Source: Candidatus Pullichristensenella avicola (lineage in GTDB: Bacteria; Bacillota; Clostridia; Christensenellales; Aristaeellaceae). From it: 64,000 bases of DNA. Of this stretch, positions 27,178-36,021 are shown piece after piece (position 1 is the first letter of the stretch; every line of letters begins with the position of its first letter). Both the position numbers and the translations under genes were made by a program. The notes under the pieces were generated by a model. The model saw only the letters and a list, made by a program, of their open reading frames with translations, was not told the origin of the DNA and ran no database searches. Where the stretch lies: assembly GCA_018711655.1 (NCBI GenBank), contig DVIA01000065.1:1-64000 (forward strand). The letters run 5' to 3'.

Positions 27178-27744
27178 ATGTGGGACAAAACGGTTCCGAT
27201 GATTTCCCTGGCCATGCGCGCCGCTTCGCTGCAGGACATCCCCGTTTTCGACCTTCCCGCGCCCTATGCCTGGCGCTTTTACCAGCCTGGCGACGAGCGC
27301 TTCTGGGCGCAGATCGAAACTTCGGCGGGAGAATTTGTCCGGCCGGAGGATGGCCTTGCGCGCTTTCCGGACATCTTCAACGGCAAAAAACTGGAAGAGC
27401 GCATGATCTTTCTCACCGAGGGCGGCGCGCCCTTCGCCACTGCCACGGCCTGGCACGCGGGCGAAGGGGAAGGATTGCTGCACTGGGTGAGCGTCGATGC
27501 GGCGCACCAGGGCAGGGGATTGTCGCGCGTTCTGGTATCGCTGGCAATGCGGCGCTTGCGTGAACTGGGCTACGCCTCGGCCTTCCTGACGACGCAGACC
27601 GCCAGTTGGGTGGCAATCAAGGTCTACGCACGCTTTGGATTTCGCCCTGTATTGCGCGCGCGACCCGACGAAGAGGCTGGTTGGCGGATCGTTTCAGAAA
27701 AGACGGGAATCGACTTTATGCGCCTTCTGCAAACGCGCGGATGA
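27178..27744 (+). CDS. GNAT family N-acetyltransferase
   Basis: 188 aa. The C-terminal half has the acetyl-CoA loop VSVDAAHQGRGLSRVLVSLA (Q/RxxGxG/A) and the terminal KVYARFGFRPVL typical of the fold. The first 75 residues (DLPAPYAWRFYQPGD and following) define the substrate side and I do not recognise a specific substrate. The ATG at 27178 follows GAGGAGGAAAGCAAC. Lying between mutS (13 bp) and mutL (11 bp), it is cotranscribed with mismatch repair; a link in function is not implied. Confidence 0.88.
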   Translation: MWDKTVPMISLAMRAASLQDIPVFDLPAPYAWRFYQPGDERFWAQIETSAGEFVRPEDGLARFPDIFNGKKLEERMIFLTEGGAPFATATAWHAGEGEGLLHWVSVDAAHQGRGLSRVLVSLAMRRLRELGYASAFLTTQTASWVAIKVYARFGFRPVLRARPDEEAGWRIVSEKTGIDFMRLLQTRG

Positions 27745-27755
27745 TGGAGGAAAGT

Positions 27756-29654
27756 ATGGCCATTCGTATACTGGACGCGGCCACCGTCGGCCGCATCGCC
27801 GCCGGAGAAGTCGTGGAACGGCCGGCGTCCGTGGTCAAAGAATTGGTGGAAAACGCGCTGGATGCGGGCGCGACGTCGGTAACGGTGGAAATTCGCGATG
27901 GCGGCATCGCTTACATGCGCGTTACGGACAACGGATGCGGCATCGAACCAAACCAGGTGCGCCTTGCCTTTGAAAACCATGCGACGTCAAAGCTTACAAG
28001 CGCCGCGCAACTGGACGATATTCGCACGCTCGGTTTCCGAGGCGAAGCGTTGCCGTCCATTGCCGCCGTCTCTCGCGTGGAAATGACCACGAGGGCAAAG
28101 GGACAGGAATCGGGCATTCGCCTGAGCGTTGAGGGCGGCAAAAACATGGCTGTGCGCGAATTCGGTTGCCCGGAGGGAACAACGGTCGTTATGCGCGATT
28201 TGTTTTTCAACCTTCCCGTGCGCCGCGCTTTTCTCAAAAAGCCGCAATACGAAGGCGCGCTGGTCAGCGACGCCGTGGCGCGTATGATTCTTGGCAATCC
28301 CAGCATTTCCTTTCGCTTTATCAGCAATGGGCGCGCGGTATATCACAGCTTTGGCGACGGCGATTTGCGCCACGCCGTTTTTGCCGTCTATGGCCGGGAG
28401 ACGGCAGAAGCCATGCTGGCCATCGACCGCGGCGAAGGCGGCATGCGCCTGCGGGGGCTGGTGGGCGTCGGCGAGCAGGCGAAGTCCACGCGCAGCCATG
28501 AAGCGTTTTTTATCAACGGACGCAGCGTGCGCTGCCTGCTTTTGTCTCAGGCGCTTGAAAATGTCTGCCGCGAGCGCGTGACCATCGGCATGTATCCCAT
28601 GTGCGCGCTGGAACTGACGCTTCCGCCCGCCAGCGTCGATGTAAACGTACACCCCAACAAGCTCGAGGTGCGTTTCCGCGACGAAGCTGCGACGCGCCTG
28701 AGCGTGGAACGCATGCTTGCCAGCGCGCTGTCAGGCGGAAATATGCTGGAGGAAGCGCGAAAAAAGCCTTCGGAGATCAATGTCGTGCGTACAGTGCAGC
28801 AGGTACAGATACAACCGCAGATGCCAGAACCCGACAAAAAAACCGAAGTCCCGAATAAACAGACTGATTCCCAAATCAAACAGACCGAAGTTCAGTTTGA
28901 AAACGAGGCTTTGCAGCGACAATTGCAGGAAGAACGTCGCCGCCTGGGAAACATCTCCGACGCAGCGCCTTCTCTGCGCGAGGGAGGGATTGTGCCGCCG
29001 CGCCCCGTCGCGCCTGCGCAGCGTGAAGCGACGCGGCCGTCGGACATCCGGGTTGAACCTCTGTGCATGGATTTGGACATTCGTCCGCAGTACCGCGTGA
29101 TCGGCGTGCTGTTTAAAACCTATATCCTCCTCGAATGCGAAGATGCGTTTATGCTCATTGATCAACACGCAGCCCACGAACGCCTTCGCTACGAGGAACT
29201 TATCAAAGCCGTTGAGTCCGGCCGCGCCTCGCAGCGCCTTCTGACCCCGGAGATCGTTCATGTGACGGCGCGCGAGATGAGTCTGGTCGAAGAAAACATG
29301 GACGCCCTTTCCGCCGCCGGCTATGAAATTTCACCGATTGGCGACCGCGACCTGCAAATCCGCGCTGTGCCGCATATCCTCGGGCGCGCGGATCTACGGC
29401 CGCAGTTTATGGAGACCATCGCCGCGCTTTCGACGCTCGGCTCCGCTGCGCTGGAGGCGCGCCGAAACGAAATTTTGCAAAAAGCCTGCAAGGGGGCCGT
29501 CAAGGCGGGCGACCGCTTGAGCGATTCGGAAATCAACACCCTGCTTGCGCAAATGGAGGCATCAGGCGCGCCGCCTACCTGTCCGCACGGCCGTCCCATT
29601 GTGAAAACGTTTTCCAAACGCGAGATCGAGCGCATGTTCAAGCGCATCCAGTGA
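27756..29654 (+). CDS. mutL: DNA mismatch repair endonuclease MutL
   Basis: 632 aa. GHKL ATPase N-terminus: AAGEVVERPASVVKELVENA, TDNGCGIE, LGFRGEALPSI. C-terminal nuclease motif: DQHAAHERLRYE near residue 468, plus ACKGAVKAGDRLS and CPHGRP, so this is an endonuclease-type MutL, as in bacteria without MutH. The linker (about 330-420) is low-complexity and holds three 21-bp repeats coding TEVPNKQ, TDSQIKQ and TEVQFEN. The ATG at 27756 has GGAGGAAAGT in front. Confidence 0.97.
   Translation: MAIRILDAATVGRIAAGEVVERPASVVKELVENALDAGATSVTVEIRDGGIAYMRVTDNGCGIEPNQVRLAFENHATSKLTSAAQLDDIRTLGFRGEALPSIAAVSRVEMTTRAKGQESGIRLSVEGGKNMAVREFGCPEGTTVVMRDLFFNLPVRRAFLKKPQYEGALVSDAVARMILGNPSISFRFISNGRAVYHSFGDGDLRHAVFAVYGRETAEAMLAIDRGEGGMRLRGLVGVGEQAKSTRSHEAFFINGRSVRCLLLSQALENVCRERVTIGMYPMCALELTLPPASVDVNVHPNKLEVRFRDEAATRLSVERMLASALSGGNMLEEARKKPSEINVVRTVQQVQIQPQMPEPDKKTEVPNKQTDSQIKQTEVQFENEALQRQLQEERRRLGNISDAAPSLREGGIVPPRPVAPAQREATRPSDIRVEPLCMDLDIRPQYRVIGVLFKTYILLECEDAFMLIDQHAAHERLRYEELIKAVESGRASQRLLTPEIVHVTAREMSLVEENMDALSAAGYEISPIGDRDLQIRAVPHILGRADLRPQFMETIAALSTLGSAALEARRNEILQKACKGAVKAGDRLSDSEINTLLAQMEASGAPPTCPHGRPIVKTFSKREIERMFKRIQ
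28842..28904 (+). repeat. 21-bp tandem repeats in the mutL linker
   Basis: Three contiguous units at 28842-28862, 28863-28883 and 28884-28904, starting ACCGAAGTC, ACTGATTCC and ACCGAAGTT; the first two end AAACAG. They keep the frame and encode seven residues each. The period, sequence and reading frame match the array at the 3' end of lysA. Confidence 0.7.
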
Positions 29655-29667
29655 GGGGGAGAGCGCC

Positions 29668-30606
29668 TTGACCAAACCCCGCCTTCTGGTGGTAACAGGG
29701 CCAACGGCCTCGGGAAAGACCGCCGTAGCTGTGGAAATCGCCCTGCGGGCGAACGGAGAAGTCGTTTCGGCGGATTCCATGCAGATATACCGCGGCATGG
29801 ACATTCTCACGGCCATGCCCACCGAAGAAGAGATGCGTGGCGTTGCGCATCACATGCTTGCCCTGGCCGATCCCGGCGAAAAATACAGCGTCGCCGCTTA
29901 CCGCGATATGGCGCTGAAGTGCATCTACGATATCCTTGCTCGCGGAAAGCAGCCGATCGTTTGCGGTGGAACCGGTCTGTACATCAACGCCCTGACGCGT
30001 CCGCTCGGTTTCGCCGCGCAGGGAAACGAGGAAATTCGCGCTGAACTTATGCGCATTGCCGAGGCGCCGGACGGCCGCGCGCAGTTGCACGCCATGCTTG
30101 CGCAAATCGACCCGGAAAGCGCCGCGCGGTTGCATCCGAACGACGTGCGCCGCGTAATGCGCGCGCTGGAAATCTACCGCCTGACGGGACGGACGCAGAC
30201 GGCGCAGGCTGCGCTCGACGCGCAACGGGGTGAAGGCCCGTTTGACGAGCGGCTTTATGCGCCAAACTGGCCGCGCGACGTCCTTTATGCGCGAATCGAG
30301 CGCCGTGTGGACGCCATGCTGGAGGCCGGGCTGGTCGCGGAGGTGCGCCATCTCATGCGCAGCGACGCCGCGCTTTCCACCGCCGCGCAGGCCATCGGTT
30401 ATAAGGAAATTGCCGCCGCCCTGCGCGGAGAACAAACGCTCGACGCAGCCGTGAACGCCCTCAAGCAGGCGACGCGCAATTACGCCAAACGGCAGTTGAC
30501 CTGGTTTCGCCGCGATGCGCGCGTGCGCTGGATCCCGGCGCAGGAGCGCACGGCCGCGCAGCTTGCCGATACAATTTGGAGCGATTTCTGTGCGGAGCGG
30601 CGCTAG
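29668..30606 (+). CDS. miaA: tRNA dimethylallyltransferase
   Basis: 312 aa. Adds dimethylallyl to A37 of tRNA, the substrate later used by MiaB from the same run. Seen: P-loop VTGPTASGKTAVA, ISADSMQIYRGMD-like segment SADSMQIYRGMDI, CGGTGLYINAL, and the C-terminal AIGYKEIAAAL with KRQLTWFRRD. The TTG at 29668 follows GAGGGGGAGAGCGCC. Last gene of the run; the usual neighbour hfq is not found downstream. Confidence 0.97.
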   Translation: MTKPRLLVVTGPTASGKTAVAVEIALRANGEVVSADSMQIYRGMDILTAMPTEEEMRGVAHHMLALADPGEKYSVAAYRDMALKCIYDILARGKQPIVCGGTGLYINALTRPLGFAAQGNEEIRAELMRIAEAPDGRAQLHAMLAQIDPESAARLHPNDVRRVMRALEIYRLTGRTQTAQAALDAQRGEGPFDERLYAPNWPRDVLYARIERRVDAMLEAGLVAEVRHLMRSDAALSTAAQAIGYKEIAAALRGEQTLDAAVNALKQATRNYAKRQLTWFRRDARVRWIPAQERTAAQLADTIWSDFCAERR

Positions 30607-31231
30607 TTTTGCACGTTTCCTGCGGCGCACATCCCATTTTTCGCGGTTCGACGCTTTTCACAAAAGCGCCGTCCGTGCGATCGGGCGAATCCCCCCTCGA
30701 ACCCCCGCATCTCGCCATAACCGCCGCGCGGAAGCGCTGCCGGTGAAATTTCATTGGCGGTCCTGCGAAAGAGAGGGCGCGTACACCAGCGCATGCGCCG
30801 ATCGCCCGAAACCAGGTTCGCGTCTGACGCGCCTTTTTCGCACCGCCATGCGCCTCTGACTCGGCGCTTCTGCGCCAGCGCTTTTCGCGTTGTGATCTGA
30901 CGTTTCCAACGGATGGCGCCGCCGCTTTTCGCACGCGCCGTCGGGCGGGCGATGCGTTCGCCTCGCGCAGTCGTCGAGCGGAGGCGGCGTCTGGTCATCT
31001 GTGCGTCTTGACACGACCATGGGCCGGCGCGCTCGGCTATCGCCTGCCGCTCAAAACGGCCGCCGGCCGATTGGACTGCGCAAACAAGCCGGCGGCAGAG
31101 CGCTTTCGCCCTCTCCGGCGTTGCTTTTCCGGGCCGCCGACTCTTGCCGGGCGACCTGGGGGTATGTATATCGCTCAAAAACGCACTCGGCGTTTTCCAA
31201 CAACGATTTTAGCGTCACGGAAGGAGAAACC
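30607..31231. other. gene-free gap after miaA
   Basis: About 625 bp. No reading frame has both a start signal and recognisable protein. It contains a small hairpin, AAAACGC-ACTCG-GCGTTTT, near 31179-31197, 35 bp before the next gene. In many Firmicutes hfq and hflX sit between miaA and the ynbB-like gene; neither is visible here. Confidence 0.5.
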
Positions 31232-32500
31232 ATGTCAAACATTCGCATTCCCGAAATTCCCGCCTCTGTTTCGGAATTGATCCGGCGCGCAGAGGAGGAC
31301 TGCCAGCCGGCTTTCGCGTGCGTAGAAGCCATCGAGCGCGTCAATACGCACCGCGTCGTGCGCGCCTTCCAGGAATACCGCGTCGCCGCGCGCCATTTTG
31401 CGCCCACCACTGGTTATGGTTACGACGATATTGGTCGCGACACGCTTTCCAGGCTATTCGCCTTTGTATTTGGAACGGAGGACGCGCTTGTGCGCCCGCA
31501 GATCGTTTCTGGAACGCACGCCCTGGCGCTTTGCCTGTACGGCATACTTCGCCCGGGCGACGCAATGCTGGCCGCAGCGGGCAAACCGTATGACACGCTG
31601 GAGGAAGTCATCGGCCTGGCTGGCCAACCCGGGAATGGTTCGCTTCGGGACCTCGGCGTCGAATATCGCGAGGTCAGCCTGCGCCCCGATGGCGAAATCG
31701 ACATGGAAGCGGTGCTCAAACAGCTTGCACCGGCGGTGAAGTTGGTGCTTATACAGCGCTCGCGCGGGTACGATTGGCGGCCTTCCTTGTCTGTCGGACA
31801 GATCGACGCCGCCATTGAGCGCATCCACAGCGTCCGCCCGGATGTATGCGTAATGGTCGATAACTGCTACGGCGAATTTACAGACGCGCGCGAACCGAAC
31901 GCCGACCTGTTGGCCGGCTCGCTGATCAAGAATCCAGGCGGCGGCCTGGCGCCGACGGGCGGCTATGTGGCGGGAAAGCGCGCTTTCGTGGAAAAGGTTG
32001 CCTGCCGCCTGACCTCGCCGGGCATCGGCGCTGAGGTCGGCTCCTATGCCGGCAGCTATCAACCCTTTTATCAGGGGTTGTTCCTGGCCCCGCACACCGT
32101 GGCGCAGGCAGTCAAAAGCGCCATTCTGGCCGCGCGCGCTTTTGAAATGCTCGGTTTTGCCGTAAACCCGGCATGGGATGCGCCCCGAAACGACGTCATT
32201 GAAGCCATACGCTTTGACGATGCCGAAAAGCTGATCGCCTTTTGCCAGGCTATACAGATGTGTTCGCCGGTCGATTCCGAGGCGATACCGGAGCCGTGGG
32301 ACATGCCCGGCTATCAGGATCCGGTGATCATGGCGGCGGGCACATTTGTTTCCGGCGCGTCCATCGAACTGAGCGCCGACGCCCCTATCCGGCCGCCGTT
32401 CATCGGCTATTTGCAGGGCGCTCTGACCTATGCGCATGGCAGGCTCGGTATCGAAGGGGCGATTGCGCTCCTAATGGAAAAGGGGCTGCTGCAATTGTAA
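31232..32500 (+). CDS. methionine gamma-lyase family PLP protein (YnbB-like)
   Basis: 422 aa fold-type I PLP protein of the family once called aluminium resistance protein. Seen: TTGYGYDDIGRDTL, RPQIVSGTHALAL, QRSRGYDWRPSL, MVDNCYGEFTD and SLIKNPGGGLAPTGGY with the likely PLP lysine. It resembles Cys/Met metabolism enzymes, but the reaction in vivo is not established. ATG at 31232 after GGAAGGAGAAACC. In Bacillus the homologue ynbB lies near miaA-hfq-hflX, so the location is conserved in spite of the gap upstream. Confidence 0.9.
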   Translation: MSNIRIPEIPASVSELIRRAEEDCQPAFACVEAIERVNTHRVVRAFQEYRVAARHFAPTTGYGYDDIGRDTLSRLFAFVFGTEDALVRPQIVSGTHALALCLYGILRPGDAMLAAAGKPYDTLEEVIGLAGQPGNGSLRDLGVEYREVSLRPDGEIDMEAVLKQLAPAVKLVLIQRSRGYDWRPSLSVGQIDAAIERIHSVRPDVCVMVDNCYGEFTDAREPNADLLAGSLIKNPGGGLAPTGGYVAGKRAFVEKVACRLTSPGIGAEVGSYAGSYQPFYQGLFLAPHTVAQAVKSAILAARAFEMLGFAVNPAWDAPRNDVIEAIRFDDAEKLIAFCQAIQMCSPVDSEAIPEPWDMPGYQDPVIMAAGTFVSGASIELSADAPIRPPFIGYLQGALTYAHGRLGIEGAIALLMEKGLLQL

Positions 32501-32660
32501 GCGTCGGTTGAAGCAAAACCGGCTGTTGAGGTGTCGAAACCCATCGCGCCCACCGCATTGGTTCGCGCGGGCGCGATGCGCTTTGTAGCGCCTTCGCGGC
32601 GGATGGCCATGCAGCGTTGTGCGCGCATCAGGGCGCGCGCCGGGAATTCAATGCTGCCGG

Positions 32661-32872
32661 GCGTCGCGCGCGAATGCGGCTTCGATATAGCTCGGGTTCA
32701 GGGCGCGGTATTTAACCTCTACGCCTTTGATTTTGGCAAGCGCATGTCTGAGCGGATGCCGCCGGCGCGCGATTCCCTCATTTTGCACCTGTGTGACCCG
32801 TCGGATGGCGTAAAATTCTTCGGTAAATACTGAGGCGCTCACCGTGATGCGCAGCCCTGGCGCGCTTTTCCC
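32661..32872 (-). pseudogene. about 210-bp fragment of the TIGR03960-type radical SAM gene
   Basis: The minus strand resembles bases of about 20033-20245 of the radical SAM gene, with roughly 80 percent identity by eye and a 3-bp deletion. It encodes GLRITVSASVF and HALAKIKGVEVKYRAL against GLRITVSASVF and HALAKIKGVEFKYHAM in the intact gene. There is no start, no cysteine motif and no continuation on either side. It is older or from a more distant source than the miaB fragment. The rest of the 436-bp gap between the YnbB-like gene and lexA holds nothing else recognisable. Confidence 0.8.
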
Positions 32873-32936
32873 TGAAAGGCGAGGAAGGGCATTCGCGCGC
32901 CGAGCGCCAAAAGTCAACCTGCCCTTGTCAAAGCGC

Positions 32937-33536
32937 CTAGAAACGGCGCACCAACGCCACGAGCTTGCCGCGCACGTCCGCGCGATCGACAATGATGGGC
33001 GCCATCGCGTGGTTTTCCGGCTGGAGGCGTACATGGCCGTTTTCGTAAAAAATGCGCTTGAGCGTGGCTTCGTCATCGATCAGCGCCACAACAATATCCC
33101 CGTTGTCGGCCCGTTCCTGACTGCGCACCACGACGATATCGCCGTCCAGAATGCCGGCTTCGATCATGCTTTCGCCCTGAACGCGCAGCGCAAAGACTTC
33201 TTTTTCCTGGCCAACGAGGTTTTGGGGAATGATAAGATAATCTTCGATATTCTCCACCGCCAGGATCGGCAGGCCCGCCGTAATGCGTCCCACCAGCGGC
33301 ACGCTGCGCCCGCGGGACATGGGGCTGTCCAGCAGTTCCAGAGCGCGGGGTTTCGTGGCGTCGCGGCGGATAATGCCGCGCTTTTCCAACTGCGTCAGAT
33401 GCATGTGTACGGAGGAAGTGGACTTCAGGCCTACTGCGGCGCAGATTTCCCGAACAGAAGGGGGGTAGCCCTTTTCCTCGATTTCGCTGCGGATAAATTC
33501 CAGTATTTTCTGCTGATTCTGCTCGGCTGAACGCAT
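32937..33536 (-). CDS. lexA: LexA SOS repressor
   Basis: 199 aa. Seen: N-terminal winged HTH ([21 protein letters not shown]), self-cleavage site in [11 protein letters not shown] (Ala-Gly), catalytic serine in [11 protein letters not shown] and lysine in DEATLKRI. RecA filaments trigger its autocleavage after DNA damage. The ATG at 33536 has GGAGGGATTTTCGC upstream. The promoter carries a near-consensus SOS box, so autoregulation is expected. It faces the YnbB-like gene. Confidence 0.97.
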   Translation of the reverse strand: MRSAEQNQQKILEFIRSEIEEKGYPPSVREICAAVGLKSTSSVHMHLTQLEKRGIIRRDATKPRALELLDSPMSRGRSVPLVGRITAGLPILAVENIEDYLIIPQNLVGQEKEVFALRVQGESMIEAGILDGDIVVVRSQERADNGDIVVALIDDEATLKRIFYENGHVRLQPENHAMAPIIVDRADVRGKLVALVRRF

Positions 33537-33570
33537 GCGAAAATCCCTCCATCGCTCGTAATACGGTTAT

Positions 33571-33610
33571 ATTATACCATATGGCGGAAATGTTTGCAAA
33601 CATTCGTTCG
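33571..33610 (-). promoter_or_regulatory. lexA promoter with SOS box
   Basis: Minus strand: TTGCAA (complement of 33594-33599), 17 bp, TATAAT (complement of 33571-33576). CGAACGAATGTTTG (complement of 33597-33610) matches the Gram-positive LexA consensus CGAACRNRYGTTYC except at the last base and overlaps the -35 box. Confidence 0.8.
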
Positions 33611-33731
33611 TATAAATGGCCCCGACTGCCGAAGAATTATGCATTGCTCCTTATAAAAATCCAGAAAATGCAATATATGCAAATTTGATGCATAAGACGG
33701 ACTGGATTTACGTCAAAACAACGCCGGATAC

Positions 33732-33760
33732 TTGCGCGTCGGCCGTTCGCGCAGTATAAT
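33732..33760 (+). promoter_or_regulatory. promoter of the cysteine-rich small protein
   Basis: TTGCGC (33732-33737), 17 bp, TATAAT (33755-33760), 22 bp before the ATG. Confidence 0.65.
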
Positions 33761-33781
33761 AGGGTATGGGAGGCGTTCAAT

Positions 33782-33973
33782 ATGCCGAAATACTGTGTTC
33801 TGGAAGAGGATAAATTGTGCACAAACTGCGGCCGCTGCAATATGTGCGATCTCGATCCGGAAAAAGTGTGCGATAACTGCATGCGCTGCATACAGCGCAG
33901 CAACGCGGACTACACGCAAATTGAAATCGACGCCGTATATACGACGGAGGAACCGCCGGAGGACGAATTCTGA
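33782..33973 (+). CDS. small cysteine-rich protein
   Basis: 63 aa. Seen: seven cysteines in the first 40 residues, arranged CTNCGRCNMCD and CDNCMRCIQ, then an acidic tail (TEEPPEDEF). The CxxCxxCxxC spacing resembles ferredoxin-type 4Fe-4S or zinc-knuckle sites. GGGAGGCGTTCAAT precedes the ATG and a good promoter lies upstream, so it is a real gene. I do not recognise a specific function. An iron-sulfur or zinc-binding accessory protein is possible. Confidence 0.75.
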   Translation: MPKYCVLEEDKLCTNCGRCNMCDLDPEKVCDNCMRCIQRSNADYTQIEIDAVYTTEEPPEDEF

Positions 33974-34120
33974 TGGGGCATGGTCGCTTCGCATCTTTGC
34001 GTAAAAGACAGCTTTTGCGAAAAGATATCTCCAAAAGAAGGGCTTTGCCTCGTTTGACGCGCATCCGTCTTGTGATTGACGCAACGCTCGTCCGGTGACG
34101 ACGGTTTGGATTGGTGCATT

Positions 34121-35218
34121 ATGGCAAAAGAGCTTTCCTATTCTCAGCGACGCGCACAGGAAATCACGCTGCTAACGCGCGAATTGCTGCGCGAACTTCC
34201 CGCTGTCTGCGCGGATTTTCTGCGCGCCATCGAACCGACAACGCAGCCCCTGACGCGCTTTGCTTACGCCTGCGATTTGAAGCTGTTTTTCCAGTATCTG
34301 CATGCGGAGGTTCCGCGGTTTTCCAACGCGCCTGTCGAAGCCTGGACATGCGCGGAGCTTGGCGACGTCGGCGCGCGCGATATCAGCATGTATTTGGAAT
34401 ACCTTTCACTCTATTACAAAGACGACGCGGCGGTTACCAACGCAGAACTTGGCAAAATGCGCAAGCTTTCCACGCTGCGCAGTTTCTACCATTATCTGTT
34501 CAAAAACGCATTGATTAATGCAGATATTACACTTTTGGTGGATATGCCCAAAAGACGCGAAAAACCGATCATCCGCCTGGAAGTAGACGAGGTCGCGCGT
34601 TTGCTCGATCTGGTGGAAAGCGGCGAAAAGCAGACGCAACATCAAAAGCATTACAACGACAACGTGCGGCTGCGTGACCTTGCCATCATCACGCTTTTTC
34701 TGGGCACGGGCATCCGCGTGAGCGAACTGGTCGGCATGGACATTGACGATCTCGATTTTGACTTGGGCGGGTTTATGGTCACGCGCAAAGGCGGCGGCCA
34801 GGCAGTGCTCTACTTCCCCGACGAAGTCTCCAAGGTATTGAAAGACTATCTGCGCGCGCGCCGCAACATGACGCCCCTGCCGGGCCACGAAAACGCCCTC
34901 TTCCTTTCCCTGCAAAACAAGCGCATCAGCGTGCGCGCCGTGCAGGTCATGGTCAAAAAATATGCCTCGCAGGCCGCTCCGCTGAAGAAACACCTGAGCC
35001 CGCACAAGCTTCGTTCCACGTTCGGAACCAATCTTTACCAGGAAACGGGCGATATCTATCTCGTTGCCGACGTTCTGGGGCATTCGGACGTCAATACGAC
35101 GCGTCGCCACTACGCCGCCATGGCCGACGAACGCCGGCGCATGGCGGCGCGCAAGGTAAAGCTGCGCGATGAAGGCGAAACAAGGCCGACGTCCGAAAGC
35201 GGAAACGCCGACAAATAA
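34121..35218 (+). CDS. tyrosine recombinase (XerC/XerS-like)
   Basis: 365 aa. An N-terminal SAM-like core-binding domain (about residues 20-135) is followed by a catalytic domain with the RHRY set: GTGIRVSELVGMD, HKLRSTFGTNL, VLGHSDVNTTRRHYA. The last 25 residues are charged. Its length exceeds XerC/XerD (about 300 aa) and recalls single-recombinase XerS systems (about 356 aa), so a dif-type chromosome-dimer role is plausible. No phage or transposon genes adjoin it. The start is uncertain because no clear ribosome-binding site precedes the ATG. Confidence 0.85.
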   Translation: MAKELSYSQRRAQEITLLTRELLRELPAVCADFLRAIEPTTQPLTRFAYACDLKLFFQYLHAEVPRFSNAPVEAWTCAELGDVGARDISMYLEYLSLYYKDDAAVTNAELGKMRKLSTLRSFYHYLFKNALINADITLLVDMPKRREKPIIRLEVDEVARLLDLVESGEKQTQHQKHYNDNVRLRDLAIITLFLGTGIRVSELVGMDIDDLDFDLGGFMVTRKGGGQAVLYFPDEVSKVLKDYLRARRNMTPLPGHENALFLSLQNKRISVRAVQVMVKKYASQAAPLKKHLSPHKLRSTFGTNLYQETGDIYLVADVLGHSDVNTTRRHYAAMADERRRMAARKVKLRDEGETRPTSESGNADK

Positions 35219-35568
35219 AACCGGTATCAAACCTGTTTTGCGATGCAAAGGCCTTCTCCGCCGCAACACCGGGGCATTTTCATGCGAAATTTCCATGCGC
35301 GCCGGCACGCAGAGGCTTGCTTCGCCAGGAAACGTCAGGAAGCCTGCAGAAAAAGCGCCGCCGTCCAAAGAAGCGGCCCGATCCATTCAGACGCTTGCGG
35401 ACTCAAATGCCACGCAGGGCGGGAAAACGGCGCCCCGCTGCGCGTTCGCGACGGCCGGCAAGCGCGAGGTTTTTGGATATGGCAGCCGTCTATGCAAATG
35501 GATGCCTTCCAGCAGCCGCATTTCGCGCAAAAGAGCGCGCTTTCGGACATTTTGCACGCCGCGTTCCC
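35219..35568. other. gene-free interval between the recombinase and rnhA
   Basis: 350 bp between convergent genes. Frames are open by GC bias, but none has a start signal or a recognisable product. No clear terminator hairpin with a T-run was seen. Confidence 0.4.
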
Positions 35569-36021
35569 CTACCGTTTTTCCAGTTCCGCATGCTGGCGGA
35601 TTTCGCCGCGCGCCAGGGCGTCGCAGCGGTTGTTGCCGGGGTTGTCGGCATGGCCGCGCACCTTGACCCATTCCACGGCATGCACAGACGCAAGCGCGAG
35701 CAGTTCCTGCCATAGGTCCTGATTTTCCACCGGCTTTTTGGAGGCGGTTTGCCAGTTGCGCTTCTGCCAGTTTTGCAGCCAGTTTTTTTCAAAGGCGTTG
35801 ACCAGATAAGTGCTGTCGGAAAACAGGCGCACGGCGCACGGCTCTTTGAGCGCGCGCAGCCCCTGAATGGCCGCCATCAGTTCCATGCGGTTGTTGGTGG
35901 TATGCGCTTCGTAGCCGGAAAGTTCCGCGCGTTTGTCTTTATAGATAAGGATCGCCGCCCAGCCGCCCGGTCCGGGATTTCCGGAGCATGCGCCGTCGGT
36001 ATATATCTCTACCTGTTTCAA
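35569..36021 (-). CDS. rnhA: ribonuclease HI
   Basis: 150 aa. Degrades the RNA strand of RNA-DNA hybrids. The active-site residues are visible: IYTDGACSGNPGPGG (Asp), TNNRMELMAA (Glu), LFSDSTYLVN (Asp) and RGHADNPGNNRCDALA (His and Asp). Its ATG overlaps the stop of the metal-binding lipoprotein gene by 4 bp, so the two are cotranslated. Confidence 0.97.
   Translation of the reverse strand: MKQVEIYTDGACSGNPGPGGWAAILIYKDKRAELSGYEAHTTNNRMELMAAIQGLRALKEPCAVRLFSDSTYLVNAFEKNWLQNWQKRNWQTASKKPVENQDLWQELLALASVHAVEWVKVRGHADNPGNNRCDALARGEIRQHAELEKR

Noticed and set aside
34121..35218. The XerC/XerS-like recombinase as the integrase of a second mobile element
   Set aside because: No flanking direct repeats, no tRNA and no cargo genes were found; a chromosomal Xer role fits better.
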